Below are positions 43,312 through 52,189 of a stretch of 64,000 nt of DNA, piece after piece (the stretch's first letter is position 1; every line of letters starts with the position of its first letter). The stretch comes from CALLPQ01 sp038531745. Its GTDB lineage: Bacteria > Pseudomonadota > Alphaproteobacteria > Caulobacterales > Parvularculaceae. The stretch covers positions 248,001-312,000 of the forward strand of contig JBCBBJ010000001.1 in assembly GCA_038531745.1 (NCBI GenBank), given 5' to 3'. The notes under the pieces were generated by a model. It made no database searches. It saw nothing but the letters and a program-made list of their open reading frames with translations, and was not told the DNA's origin. A program made the translations under genes and the position numbers.

Positions 43312-46047
43312 GTGAAGAACACCCTGCACCGCGCCACCTTGATCCTGACCGCTTCGGCCACAGCCCTGTGTGTGGCGAGTGTTGCCCAAAGCCAAACAAA
43401 CGCCGCCCAGTCCGTTGAAAATGCGCAGGACACTGTCAAAAAATTAGAGGCCGCCGCGCAAGCGGCGAAGAAAAAGGCTGACGAGGCCGTTTCCGCCGTT
43501 GAGGCTTCGAAAAAACAAGCTGCTGACCGGTTAGCGGCTGAAAAAGACGCGGCCGCTGCGAAGAAAAACGCGCCCGCGAAGGTCACAATAATTCAGCCCG
43601 GTGCCCCGGGCGCAAAAAGCAAAAAGCTAAGCGCCGAAGATGCAATCAAAATCGCAGAGAACAGCTATTCGCCCGACGATGTGGCCTTCATGCAGAATAT
43701 GATCCCCCATCACCAACAAGCCGTGGATATGGCTAACCTGGTGGAGGCACGCACCAACAGTGAAGCGCTGACGGAAGTCGCCGGTCGCATCAAAGCGTCC
43801 CAGGCTGATGAGATCGCGTTTATGCGCGATTGGCTCTCCGACCGCGGGGAAGCCGTGCCCGGCGATAAAAAGTCCAAACGCAAGGGCAACCATAAAGGTC
43901 ATGGCGGCAAAAGCGGCCACCATATGATGTCCGATGAGGACATGGCCATGATGGGTATGGCCACATCCGCGCAGCTGGCCGCCTTGAAAAAAGCCAAAGG
44001 CACTGATTTTGACGAGATGTTCCTGACCCTGATGATTACCCATCATAAGGGTGCGGTTGATATGGTTGAGACCCTCCATAAACAGCCCGGGTCAGCCTAT
44101 GATCCGGTATTGTTTGAATTCACCAACGATATCGTTGCGGACCAGACTGCCGAAATCAACAAGATGAACGCCCTGCTTGGTGGTCTTTCCAAAGACCCGC
44201 GTGCAAATCTTGCTGCGGGTTTTCGCGATGCCGGCGAGGCGATTAGCAATATGACCCTCGTTGCGGCGCTGCCAAAACCTGATGGCTTTTTCGATCCCAA
44301 CAATCCCATTGGTCTGCCGCCGATCAAGAATAAAGCCGAAAGCGATGCGGCCGCGGACGAAGAGCCTGCAGAAGGTGCCAACGCTGATGAGACCGCAGAG
44401 GCAGCCGAAGAAACGCCATCGCGTGACAGCGATGATGCGCAAAGTAATGACGCGACCGAATGGGGCGAACGCTCACCGCTCTTGAGCTTTTCCCAAACGG
44501 ACATGGCGTTTTATGGCGATAAGCTTGTCACTGGCAGCTATCACGGCTTCAACATCTACAATCTTGTGGATGGCGGCATGCCGGAACTCGCCAGCTCCGT
44601 TGTTTGCCCTGGCGGGCAGGGCGATGTGTCGGTGATCGGCGATCTGTTGATCATGTCGGTGGAACAAACCCGCGGGCGTGTTGATTGCGGCTTGCAAGGG
44701 ATTGACCGCGACGTGAGTGAGGAGCGGTTCCGCGGTTTGCGTATCTTTAATATTGCCGATCCGGCCCGGCCCGAGCAGGTAGGCCAGGTGCAAACCTGCC
44801 GCGGCTCGCACACGCATTCGATTGTTTCCGGCCCTGATGAAAACGGTAAAATCATTGTCTATAATTCCGGCACGTCCTCCATTCGGGAGGAAGAAGAGCT
44901 CGATGGATGTGTGGGCAATGTGCCCGGCGATAACCGCACCGCGCTTTTCCGGATTGATGTGATCGAAATTCCGGTTGATGATCCGGGTGCGGCAAAAATT
45001 ATCGATAGCCCAACCGTTTTTGCCGATGATAAAACCGGTCGTATTGCCGGTTTGTGGCAAGGCGGTGATCACGGCAATGCCACGCAAAGAACGCGGCGTA
45101 CGGATCAATGCCATGATATTACAGTCTTCCCCGCGGCGGGTCTTGCGGCGGGTGCCTGCTCTGGCAATGGGATTATTTTTGATATCTCTGACCCGCGCAA
45201 GCCAAAGCGGATTGATGCGGTCACCGATAGTGGCTTTGCCTATTGGCACTCAGCCACATTCAATAATGACGGTACCAAAGTCCTGTTTACGGATGAATGG
45301 GGCGGGGGCTCACGGCCCCGATGCCGCGCATCAGACCCCATCGATTGGGGCGCCGATGCCATTTATGATATCGTTGACGGCAAGCTGGAATTCCAAAGCT
45401 ATTATAAAATCGCAGCGCCGCAGTCGGACGTTGAAAATTGCGTCGCCCACAATGGCGCCGTGGTACCCGTGCCTGGCCGGGATATCTTCGTCCAGGCCTG
45501 GTATCAGGGCGGATTGTCGGTGATCGATTTCACCGACTCTGCGAACCCGGTTGAACTGGCCTATTTCGACCGCGGCCCGGTGCACGAGGAAAAACTGGTC
45601 CTCGGCGGCTACTGGTCAACCTATTGGTATGATGGCAAGATTTATGGCACCGAGATCGCGCGCGGTCTTGATGTCTTTGAGCTGGTTCCCAGCGATCATC
45701 TGAGTGCCGATGAAATCGCCGCGGCAACCCTCGCCGATCAAGGCGCGGCATTTAACCCGCAGCAACAATTGCCAGTGACCTGGCCAGTTCATCCAGCCGT
45801 AGCGCGTGCCTATGTTGATCAGCTAACCCGCGATGAAGCGATGAACGCCAAAGATGCCAAGGCCCTGAAGGTCGCTCTGAATGATGTGGAAACAAAATTG
45901 GGCGAGGACGAAAACGACGCTGACCTTGCGGAGAAGCTCTTTGCGGTGGCGTTAAAGGTCAAAGGCGGCGACGGGTCGCCCATGGTCATGAAGCGGCGTG
46001 TTGCTCTTGCTGATACGTTGTCCAGCCTCGCCGATCAATTGCGCTAG
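43312..46047 (+). CDS. Secreted multidomain protein: coiled coil, two DUF305 units and LVIVD-type repeat domain
   Basis: A 911-residue exported protein starting at GTG with AGAAAGGGA before it. Residues 1-28 are a signal peptide; 35-95 is a Lys/Ala-rich coiled coil. Two DUF305 four-helix units follow, each with a double histidine: MIPHHQQAVDMA (H133-H134) and MITHHKGAVDMVE (H244-H245), with a His/Lys/Met-rich stretch between (KGHGGKSGHHMMSDEDM); such proteins bind copper. After an acidic linker, residues about 390-790 resemble LVIVD/beta-propeller proteins (NIYNLVDGGMPELASSV, RIFNIADPARPEQVGQVQ, GTKVLFTDEWGGGSRPRC, CVAHNGAVVPVPGRDI). It stands between truB and rpsO. Likely an extracellular or periplasmic copper-related protein. 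Confidence 0.85.
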   Translation: MKNTLHRATLILTASATALCVASVAQSQTNAAQSVENAQDTVKKLEAAAQAAKKKADEAVSAVEASKKQAADRLAAEKDAAAAKKNAPAKVTIIQPGAPGAKSKKLSAEDAIKIAENSYSPDDVAFMQNMIPHHQQAVDMANLVEARTNSEALTEVAGRIKASQADEIAFMRDWLSDRGEAVPGDKKSKRKGNHKGHGGKSGHHMMSDEDMAMMGMATSAQLAALKKAKGTDFDEMFLTLMITHHKGAVDMVETLHKQPGSAYDPVLFEFTNDIVADQTAEINKMNALLGGLSKDPRANLAAGFRDAGEAISNMTLVAALPKPDGFFDPNNPIGLPPIKNKAESDAAADEEPAEGANADETAEAAEETPSRDSDDAQSNDATEWGERSPLLSFSQTDMAFYGDKLVTGSYHGFNIYNLVDGGMPELASSVVCPGGQGDVSVIGDLLIMSVEQTRGRVDCGLQGIDRDVSEERFRGLRIFNIADPARPEQVGQVQTCRGSHTHSIVSGPDENGKIIVYNSGTSSIREEEELDGCVGNVPGDNRTALFRIDVIEIPVDDPGAAKIIDSPTVFADDKTGRIAGLWQGGDHGNATQRTRRTDQCHDITVFPAAGLAAGACSGNGIIFDISDPRKPKRIDAVTDSGFAYWHSATFNNDGTKVLFTDEWGGGSRPRCRASDPIDWGADAIYDIVDGKLEFQSYYKIAAPQSDVENCVAHNGAVVPVPGRDIFVQAWYQGGLSVIDFTDSANPVELAYFDRGPVHEEKLVLGGYWSTYWYDGKIYGTEIARGLDVFELVPSDHLSADEIAAATLADQGAAFNPQQQLPVTWPVHPAVARAYVDQLTRDEAMNAKDAKALKVALNDVETKLGEDENDADLAEKLFAVALKVKGGDGSPMVMKRRVALADTLSSLADQLR

Positions 46048-46079
46048 GCGCAGGCCCCGGCGTTCAAAACTGGTTCTAC

Positions 46080-46121
46080 GATCTTGCCCCCATCGGCCCT
46101 TGCGCTCTTGGGGGCAAGGTC
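46080..46121 (+). terminator. Strong stem-loop after the DUF305 gene
   Basis: Twelve-base-pair stem with one G-T pair (GATCTTGCCCCC with GGGGGCAAGGTC) and an 18-base loop. No T-run, so it may be a transcript-end or processing signal preceding rpsO. Confidence 0.5.
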
Positions 46122-46191
46122 GTATATCCCGCGCGTTTGCTAGACGGTGCCCTGGCAAACATCCTCACTTTTGGCACTCGCGGAGAAAAAA

Positions 46192-46461
46192 ATGTCGATT
46201 ACCCCAGAGCGCAAATCCGCGCTGATCAAGGAGTATGCCACGAAAGACGGCGACTCCGGTTCCCCTGAAGTCCAGATTGCTATTCTGTCGGAGCGGATCA
46301 CCAACCTCACCGGTCATTTCAAAGACCATAAGAAAGATAACCATTCGCGCCGCGGGCTCCTGAAAATGGTATCCCAACGACGTCGCCTTTTGGATTATGT
46401 GCGGGCTAAAGATGAAGCGCGTTACAAATCTATTATTGAACGTTTGGGCTTGCGTCGCTAA
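46192..46461 (+). CDS. rpsO: 30S ribosomal protein S15
   Basis: An 89-residue primary 16S-rRNA-binding protein. SITPERKSALIKEYATKDGDSGSPEVQIAILSERI and HSRRGLLKMVSQRRRLLDY are diagnostic. The ATG at 46192 has GGAG upstream; the longer frame from 46147 is not used. Placed in front of pnp as in most bacteria, but after a foreign-looking 911-codon gene instead of directly after truB. Confidence 0.98.
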   Translation: MSITPERKSALIKEYATKDGDSGSPEVQIAILSERITNLTGHFKDHKKDNHSRRGLLKMVSQRRRLLDYVRAKDEARYKSIIERLGLRR

Positions 46462-46531
46462 GCCCGCCTACGATGCCCCTATTTTTTGCCTTGCGGTCTG
46501 CCCGCTCCACACATTTTGAAACCATTCGCGT

Positions 46532-46552
46532 TCGAGGGAAAATTTCCCTCGA
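46532..46552 (+). repeat. Inverted repeat in the rpsO-pnp leader
   Basis: TCGAGGGAAA, one central A, and the exact reverse complement TTTCCCTCGA: a 10-bp perfect inverted repeat. It could be an RNA hairpin with an A-rich tip. Confidence 0.55.
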
Positions 46553-46645
46553 CTATGAACGGGGTGTGGGTTTTGCGAATGACCACTTGCAAGAAAATGG
46601 GGGTTACCGACTTTTCCTGCCAGCACAGTGTTGCGGCAAGTTCCG

Positions 46646-46675
46646 GACCGTCTGAAATTTCAGGCGGTCTTTTTC
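46646..46675 (+). terminator. Rho-independent terminator between rpsO and pnp
   Basis: GACCGTCTGAAA pairs with TTTCAGGCGGTC (one G-T), then TTTTTC. It would end the rpsO transcript or attenuate transcription into pnp. Confidence 0.85.
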
Positions 46676-46677
46676 TT

Positions 46678-46694
46678 GGCCGGATAGTCCGGCC
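46678..46694 (+). promoter_or_regulatory. GC-rich hairpin in the pnp 5' region
   Basis: GGCCGGA-TAG-TCCGGCC, a perfect 7-bp stem directly behind the terminator and about 50 bases before the pnp start. In E. coli a leader hairpin of pnp is cut by RNase III and used for autocontrol; a similar role here is inference. Confidence 0.45.
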
Positions 46695-46744
46695 ATTTCC
46701 CCGCGGGCAATCCGGCCGGTGGGTAACGTATGAAAGAAAATCTC

Positions 46745-48871
46745 ATGTTTAACATTACAAAAAAATCAATCGAATGGGGCGGACGCACGCTTACCCTGGA
46801 AACGGGCCGTGTTGCCCGTCAGGCCGATGGCGCGGTTCTGGCCACCTATGGCGAGACAACGGTGCTTGCCACCGTTGTTGGTGCCAAAGACGCCAAACCC
46901 GGCCAGGACTTTTTTCCGCTTACGGTCCATTATCAGGAAAAATACTATGCGGCGGGTCGGATTCCGGGCGGCTACTTCAAACGGGAAGGGCGCCCCACGG
47001 AAAAAGAAACGCTCACATCGCGCTTGATTGACCGGCCCATCCGTCCGCTTTTTGCAGATGGCTTCAAAAACGAAGTTCTGGTTGTGGCGCAGGTTCTTTC
47101 CCATGACGGCGAGAATGATAGCGACGTTGTGGCAATGATTGCCGTCTCCGCCGCACTGACCATTTCCGGCCTGCCATTCCTTGGCCCCATCGGCGCTGCG
47201 CGCGTTGGCTATACCAATGGCAGCTATGTGCTGAACCCAACCATTGATGAGATGGAAGATAGTGAGCTCGACCTCGTCATGGCCGGCACCCACAACGCGG
47301 TGATGATGGTTGAATCCGAAGCCAAAGAACTTTCCGAAGACATCATGCTCGGCTCGGTCATGTTTGGGCACAAGGCCGCAAAGGAAGCGGTCGATCTGAT
47401 CATCGATTTTGCCGAAGACAGCGCCAAGGAACCCTGGGCCTACGCCCCGCCGGACTATAGCGCCGAAGAAGCCAAGGTCCGCTCCCTCGTGGAAGATGAT
47501 CTGCGGGCGGCCTATAAGATTGTCGAGAAGCAGGACCGTCAGGCGAAAATTGGCGAGGCCAAGGAAAAAGCGGTCGCCGCCCTATGCGGCGAAGACGATG
47601 CCGACGCCATCAGCGGCACCGTGCTTGGCTCGGTCTTCAAATCGGTTGAAGCTGATATTGTGCGCAACGGTATCCTTGATACCGGGGAGCGGATTGATGG
47701 CCGTGATACGAAAACCGTGCGCCAGATTGTTTCTGAGGTTGGCGTTCTGCCGCGTACCCACGGGTCGGCGCTTTTTACCCGCGGCGAAACGCAAGCCATT
47801 ATGGTGGCGACGCTGGGCACGGGCGAGGATGAACAGTTTATTGATGCCTTGGCGGGCACCTATAAAGAGAAATTTCTCCTCCATTATAACTTCCCACCCT
47901 ATTCCGTTGGTGAAGTGGGCCGCATGGGCGGGACCGGTCGGCGCGAAATTGGCCACGGCAAGCTTGCCTGGCGCGCATTAAAAGCTGTTCTTCCGACCCA
48001 GGAGGAATTTCCCTATGTGATCCGCCTGGTTTCGGAAATTACTGAATCCAACGGGTCTTCATCCATGGCGACCGTCTGTGGCGGTTCACTTGCGATGATG
48101 GATGCCGGTGTGCCGATCAAGCGTCCGGTGGCGGGCATCGCCATGGGTCTGATCCTCGAGGGCGAGCGTTTTGCCGTCTTGTCCGATATTCTGGGTGATG
48201 AAGATCACCTCGGCGACATGGACTTTAAGGTTGCCGGGTCCGAGGCGGGGATTACATCTTTGCAGATGGACATCAAAATTGCGGGGATCACCGAAGAAAT
48301 CATGCAAACAGCCCTGGCCCAAGCCAAGGATGGGCGCGTGCATATTCTGGGTGAAATGGGCAAAGCCCTATCCGGTGCCCGCGAAGATTTGGGTGAATAT
48401 GCACCGCGGATTGAAACCATGCAGATTTCCAAAGACAAGATCCGCGACGTGATCGGTACCGGCGGCAAGATCATCCGTCAGATCGTGGAGGAAACCGGCG
48501 CCAAAATTAATATTGACGATGAAGGCTTGATCAAGATTGCCTCCAGTGACAAGGCCGAGATTGAAGCGGCGTATAAATGGATCCACTCCATCGTTGCTGA
48601 GCCTGAAGTGAATGAGATTTACAAAGGCAAAGTCGTCAAGGTGATGGATTTTGGCGCTTTCGTGAATTTCTTTGGCGCGCGCGACGGGTTGGTCCATGTA
48701 TCCCAGCTGATCCAGGGCCGTCCCGAGCATCCCAGCGAGGTTGTCAAAGAAGGCGACGAAGTGTGGGTCAAACTGTTGGGCTTTGACGATCGCGGCAAGG
48801 TTCGGTTGTCCATGAAAGTCGTTGACCAGGAAACGGGTAGCGAAATCCCGCGCGAGCCCAAAGCCGATTAG
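46745..48871 (+). CDS. pnp: Polyribonucleotide nucleotidyltransferase (PNPase)
   Basis: A 708-residue phosphorolytic 3'-5' exoribonuclease of the RNA degradosome. Two RNase PH cores (WGGRTLTLETGRVARQADG; TRGETQAIMVATLGTG with HYNFPPYSVGEVGRMGGTGRREIGHG), then KH (DKIRDVIGTGGKIIRQIVEETGAKINID) and S1 (YKGKVVKVMDFGAFVNFFGARDGLVHVSQL) domains. The usual start is MFNI at 46745; an in-frame ATG five codons earlier (46730) cannot be excluded. Followed by a clear terminator. Confidence 0.97.
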   Translation: MFNITKKSIEWGGRTLTLETGRVARQADGAVLATYGETTVLATVVGAKDAKPGQDFFPLTVHYQEKYYAAGRIPGGYFKREGRPTEKETLTSRLIDRPIRPLFADGFKNEVLVVAQVLSHDGENDSDVVAMIAVSAALTISGLPFLGPIGAARVGYTNGSYVLNPTIDEMEDSELDLVMAGTHNAVMMVESEAKELSEDIMLGSVMFGHKAAKEAVDLIIDFAEDSAKEPWAYAPPDYSAEEAKVRSLVEDDLRAAYKIVEKQDRQAKIGEAKEKAVAALCGEDDADAISGTVLGSVFKSVEADIVRNGILDTGERIDGRDTKTVRQIVSEVGVLPRTHGSALFTRGETQAIMVATLGTGEDEQFIDALAGTYKEKFLLHYNFPPYSVGEVGRMGGTGRREIGHGKLAWRALKAVLPTQEEFPYVIRLVSEITESNGSSSMATVCGGSLAMMDAGVPIKRPVAGIAMGLILEGERFAVLSDILGDEDHLGDMDFKVAGSEAGITSLQMDIKIAGITEEIMQTALAQAKDGRVHILGEMGKALSGAREDLGEYAPRIETMQISKDKIRDVIGTGGKIIRQIVEETGAKINIDDEGLIKIASSDKAEIEAAYKWIHSIVAEPEVNEIYKGKVVKVMDFGAFVNFFGARDGLVHVSQLIQGRPEHPSEVVKEGDEVWVKLLGFDDRGKVRLSMKVVDQETGSEIPREPKAD

Positions 48872-48915
48872 GGCTTAAAGCCGCCCCCGTTGGGGCGACG
48901 CTCAACCATTCCGAT

Positions 48916-48951
48916 AAAGCCAGCTTGCGCCGCGCGTGGGCTGGCTTTTTT
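48916..48951 (+). terminator. Rho-independent terminator after pnp
   Basis: AAAGCCAGC / GCTGGCTTT stem of 9 bp enclosing 15 bases, followed by TTT. Confidence 0.85.
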
Positions 48952-49092
48952 GGGTCTATGCAACCGGTTTTTGCCTGACTGTTGCCAGTCGGTGATGCAT
49001 CCCCCGGCGAAGGGGCGTATGCTCAAATTTGTATGCGTTTGGCGCAAGGTCGCCCGGATTGTTCACTGAACCATATTTTTCGCGGGGGGTTT

Positions 49093-51048
49093 ATGACCCA
49101 CTTTCCTTCATCACAGCCGATTACGCGCGCGCGCGGATATCGATGGGTCCTTTCAATCAGTGCGGCCCTATCGGTCCTCCTCACGGGGTGCGGGCAAGGG
49201 GGCGGTGAAAGCGCGGCACCGGAAACGCCAACCGCTGCCAGCCCATCAGCCGAGCAACCGGACACCGCCGCGCTTACCCGAGCGGCGCGCCAACGCTTCT
49301 CGGCTATGTTGGACGCCCACGCAGCTGCGTTCGTCGCGCAGGCACCAGAGTTTGCGACACAATTGGGGTTGAGTGAAGCCGTGGCTGGTGCCGGCTATGC
49401 CAGTAGATTGAGCAGCCATTCCTTTGCCGCTGATCAAACCGCTCGGCTTGCCAATGAGGCCAATTTGCAGGCGTTGAATGCAATCGATCGGTCAGCCCTG
49501 GCGCCGAGTGCGCAGGCAACCTATGACATTTTACAAAATGCCTATGAGACCGGGGCCCAACGCAACCTGTTTAACTTTGGCGGCGCAGCCCATTGGGGTT
49601 CGCGTCCGCCCTACCGAGTGACCCAGCTTTCGGGCGTCCATATCGGGTTGCCGCGTCTGTTACAAACCCAGCAGCCGCTGGGATCAGCGGCGGATGTTGA
49701 TGCCTATCTCGCCCGGCTCGAAGCCATGGCCCGGGTTTTTGATGAGGTGGGCCAGATGGTGCGCACCGATGCGGAGACCGGTGTTATTCCGCCTGCCTTT
49801 GCTCTTGAGGGGGCGGCACGGTCCATCGCCAGTTTTATTGCCGCCGCACCGGCGGACAATCCGCTGGTCACAACTCTGACAACTAAAATGGCGACGGTTG
49901 ATAGCCTCACGTCTGACGTGCGTGATGCCTACGGCCTGCGCGCGGCGGAGATTGTGACCGATCAGGTGTATCCGGCCTATGCGCGATTGCGCACTTTGCT
50001 CCTTGATCTGAAAGACCTCAGCGCCGATGGCGCCGGGATATGGCGGCTTGGTCAGCAGGGGGAGGATTTTTATCAGCATGCGCTTGATTCCTATGGCGCC
50101 GAAGGCAAAAGCGGCGATGAAGTCCACCAGCTTGGCCTCGACGAGGTGGCCCGTATCACCGCCGAGATGGACGCCATTCTTACCGCGCAAGGCTTGAGCG
50201 ATGGTAGTGTCACGGAGCGTTATCAGGCTTTGAGCGTTCAGCCCGAAAATCTCTATCCAAATACGGCCGCTGCTCGTGCAGACCTCTTAAGCGACCTCAA
50301 TGATCAGGTTGATGCGATCATGCTAAAAGCCGGCGACTGGTTCGGCACGCTGCCCGCCCAGCCGGTGGAGGTACGCCGTATCCCAGTCTATGAACAGGAT
50401 TCCTCCGCAGGCGGATATTATACCGGCCCTTCGCTTGATGGCAGCCGGCCGGGTATTTATTGGATCAATTTAAAAAATACGGCCGACTGGCCGAGGTTCA
50501 CGCTCAAAACCCTTACCTACCACGAAGCAGTCCCGGGCCATCATTTCCAGATTTCGCTGCAACGGGCCATCGATGATCTGCCTCTAATCCGCAATATGAT
50601 GTTTTATTCCGAATTTGCCGAAGGCTGGGCGCTCTACGCTGAACAGGTCGCAGCAGAAATGGGCATGTATGAAGGTGATCCGCTGGGCAATTTGGGCCGG
50701 CTGCAGTCTGAGCTTTTCCGTGCGGCGCGTCTGGTTGTGGATAGCGGGTTACATGCCAAACGCTGGTCGCGCGAAGAGGCCATTGAGTACATGGTCAACG
50801 TCACCGGCCACACGCCCGCCGCCGTCACGCGGGAGGTGGAGCGCTATGCGGTCTGGCCGGGCCAGGCAACCTCCTACAAACTTGGTATGCTGAAGATTGT
50901 TGCTTTGCGCGCAGAGGCCGAAGCGGCGCTTGGTGCCGATTTTTCTATCTCGGCGTTTCATGATGAAATCCTCCTCAACGGGTCGATGCCGTTGGGCGTC
51001 CTTGACGCGCGGATCAATCGCTGGATTGCGGCACAAAAAGGCGCTTGA
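49093..51048 (+). CDS. DUF885 family protein, predicted metallopeptidase-like lipoprotein
   Basis: A 651-residue exported protein with signal and lipobox SVLLTGC (C34), followed by a Pro/Ala-rich linker. The body is an all-helical DUF885 fold; near the C-terminus are YHEAVPGHHFQ (HEAVPGHH at 477-484), zinc-binding-like, and FAEGWALYAEQVA, which together form a gluzincin-like active site. Members hydrolyse peptides or are proposed carboxypeptidase-like enzymes, so the protein may work on periplasmic peptides. The ATG at 49093 follows GGGGGGT; the frame start at 48982 lacks a ribosome site. Confidence 0.9.
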   Translation: MTHFPSSQPITRARGYRWVLSISAALSVLLTGCGQGGGESAAPETPTAASPSAEQPDTAALTRAARQRFSAMLDAHAAAFVAQAPEFATQLGLSEAVAGAGYASRLSSHSFAADQTARLANEANLQALNAIDRSALAPSAQATYDILQNAYETGAQRNLFNFGGAAHWGSRPPYRVTQLSGVHIGLPRLLQTQQPLGSAADVDAYLARLEAMARVFDEVGQMVRTDAETGVIPPAFALEGAARSIASFIAAAPADNPLVTTLTTKMATVDSLTSDVRDAYGLRAAEIVTDQVYPAYARLRTLLLDLKDLSADGAGIWRLGQQGEDFYQHALDSYGAEGKSGDEVHQLGLDEVARITAEMDAILTAQGLSDGSVTERYQALSVQPENLYPNTAAARADLLSDLNDQVDAIMLKAGDWFGTLPAQPVEVRRIPVYEQDSSAGGYYTGPSLDGSRPGIYWINLKNTADWPRFTLKTLTYHEAVPGHHFQISLQRAIDDLPLIRNMMFYSEFAEGWALYAEQVAAEMGMYEGDPLGNLGRLQSELFRAARLVVDSGLHAKRWSREEAIEYMVNVTGHTPAAVTREVERYAVWPGQATSYKLGMLKIVALRAEAEAALGADFSISAFHDEILLNGSMPLGVLDARINRWIAAQKGA

Positions 51049-51098
51049 TCATAACCCGTTATTGACACGCTGGCGCACCATCGTCATACGCGGAGCTT

Positions 51099-51749
51099 AT
51101 GGATGCTTCGCTTTTTTCTCTTTTCACGGCCACGTTTGTGACCTTTTTCGTGCTGATCGACGCCATTGGTGTGGCGCCGGTTTTTGCCACGCTCACCGCA
51201 CGCGGTAGTGCGCGTTATCGCCGGACCATGGCGATCAAGTCGGTTTTCGTAGCCGCACTGATCATTTATGCGTTTGCGTTTGGCGGGGCGTGGCTGCTCG
51301 ATGCGATGCATATCTCTATTGATGCGTTCCGGGCCGCGGGCGGCGTCCTGTTGTTTCTGATCGCCCTTGATATGGTCTTTGAAAAACGCACCGAACGGCG
51401 CGAAGGGCGCGCCGAAGATGTCATGGCCGCTGACGATACGCCCGATGATCCTGACGACGTTTCGGTTTTCCCGCTGGGTATCCCGATGATTGCCGGGCCC
51501 GGAACGATTGCCTCGGCCATGTTTTTTATGTCTGATGTCGCCGGGTGGGGTGAGCGGGCAATGATCATGTTAGCCCTGGGCGCGAACCTTCTTCTGTGTT
51601 TGGTGATTTTCCTCGCCGCGGGGCCAATCGTGCGGGCCATGGGTGAAAGTGTTGCAGGCGCGCTCACGCGGATCCTCGGCGTTATCCTTGCCGCCCTATC
51701 GGTGCAATTGCTCATAGACGGGATCAAAGGCGCCTTCGGCCTCGGCTAA
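51099..51749 (+). CDS. MarC family (NAAT) integral membrane protein
   Basis: A 216-residue inner-membrane protein with six hydrophobic segments. FVTFFVLIDAIGVAPVFATLT and FRAAGGVLLFLIALDMVFEK are typical, as is the later GIPMIAGPGTIASAMFF, matched by the end GALTRILGVILAALSVQLLIDGIK. Family first linked to multiple antibiotic resistance but without proven function; transport of small neutral compounds is suspected. Convergent, overlapping by 4 bases with the HIT gene. Confidence 0.92.
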   Translation: MDASLFSLFTATFVTFFVLIDAIGVAPVFATLTARGSARYRRTMAIKSVFVAALIIYAFAFGGAWLLDAMHISIDAFRAAGGVLLFLIALDMVFEKRTERREGRAEDVMAADDTPDDPDDVSVFPLGIPMIAGPGTIASAMFFMSDVAGWGERAMIMLALGANLLLCLVIFLAAGPIVRAMGESVAGALTRILGVILAALSVQLLIDGIKGAFGLG

Positions 51750-52177
51750 AACGCCCGCCGAATCTCCGTAGCCACTGCTTCCAGATCCGCCTCCTTATTA
51801 GCCGGATTGGCATGGGGTTTGGTCTTTGCGACCTCATAAACGGGGATTACGTGGAAATGCAGGTGAAAGACCGTCTGGCCCGCGGGAGCGCCATTAAACT
51901 GGGTAATCTTGATGCCATCAGGGGACAGTGCTTTGTGCACCGCTCCGGCAACGGTTTGGACGCGGATAATGAGGCTTTCCAGATCGCCCGGATCAATCGC
52001 CAGCAAATTTGTTGCCTGGGCTGTCTTCGAGATCACAAGGCAGTGGCCGCGCGTTTGGGGGTAAAGGTCCATAAAGGCGAGACAAGATTGGTCTTCAAAT
52101 ATCTTCGTACAGGGAATATCGCCTGCAATAATTTTTGCAAAGATGTTGTCGTTTTCATAGGGCGCGGTGAGACTCAA
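51746..52177 (-). CDS. HIT family protein
   Basis: A 143-residue histidine triad nucleotide hydrolase/transferase. IFAKIIAGDIPCTKIFED, YPQTRGHCLVISK and the catalytic triad VFHLHFHVIPVY (H-x-H-x-H) are clear. Start is TTG at 52177 with GGGAG before it. Cleaves nucleoside phosphoramidates or dinucleotides in relatives. Lies 13 bases downstream of the FemAB-like gene, forming an operon with it and RidA. Confidence 0.94.
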   Translation of the reverse strand: MSLTAPYENDNIFAKIIAGDIPCTKIFEDQSCLAFMDLYPQTRGHCLVISKTAQATNLLAIDPGDLESLIIRVQTVAGAVHKALSPDGIKITQFNGAPAGQTVFHLHFHVIPVYEVAKTKPHANPANKEADLEAVATEIRRAF

Positions 52178-52189
52178 CGGGCTTCTCCC

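Noticed and set aside
46473..46655. 60-codon frame between rpsO and pnp
   Set aside because: Runs through an inverted repeat and into the terminator; no ribosome site and no family.
46766..47371. 201-codon antisense frame in pnp
   Set aside because: Shadow of PNPase.
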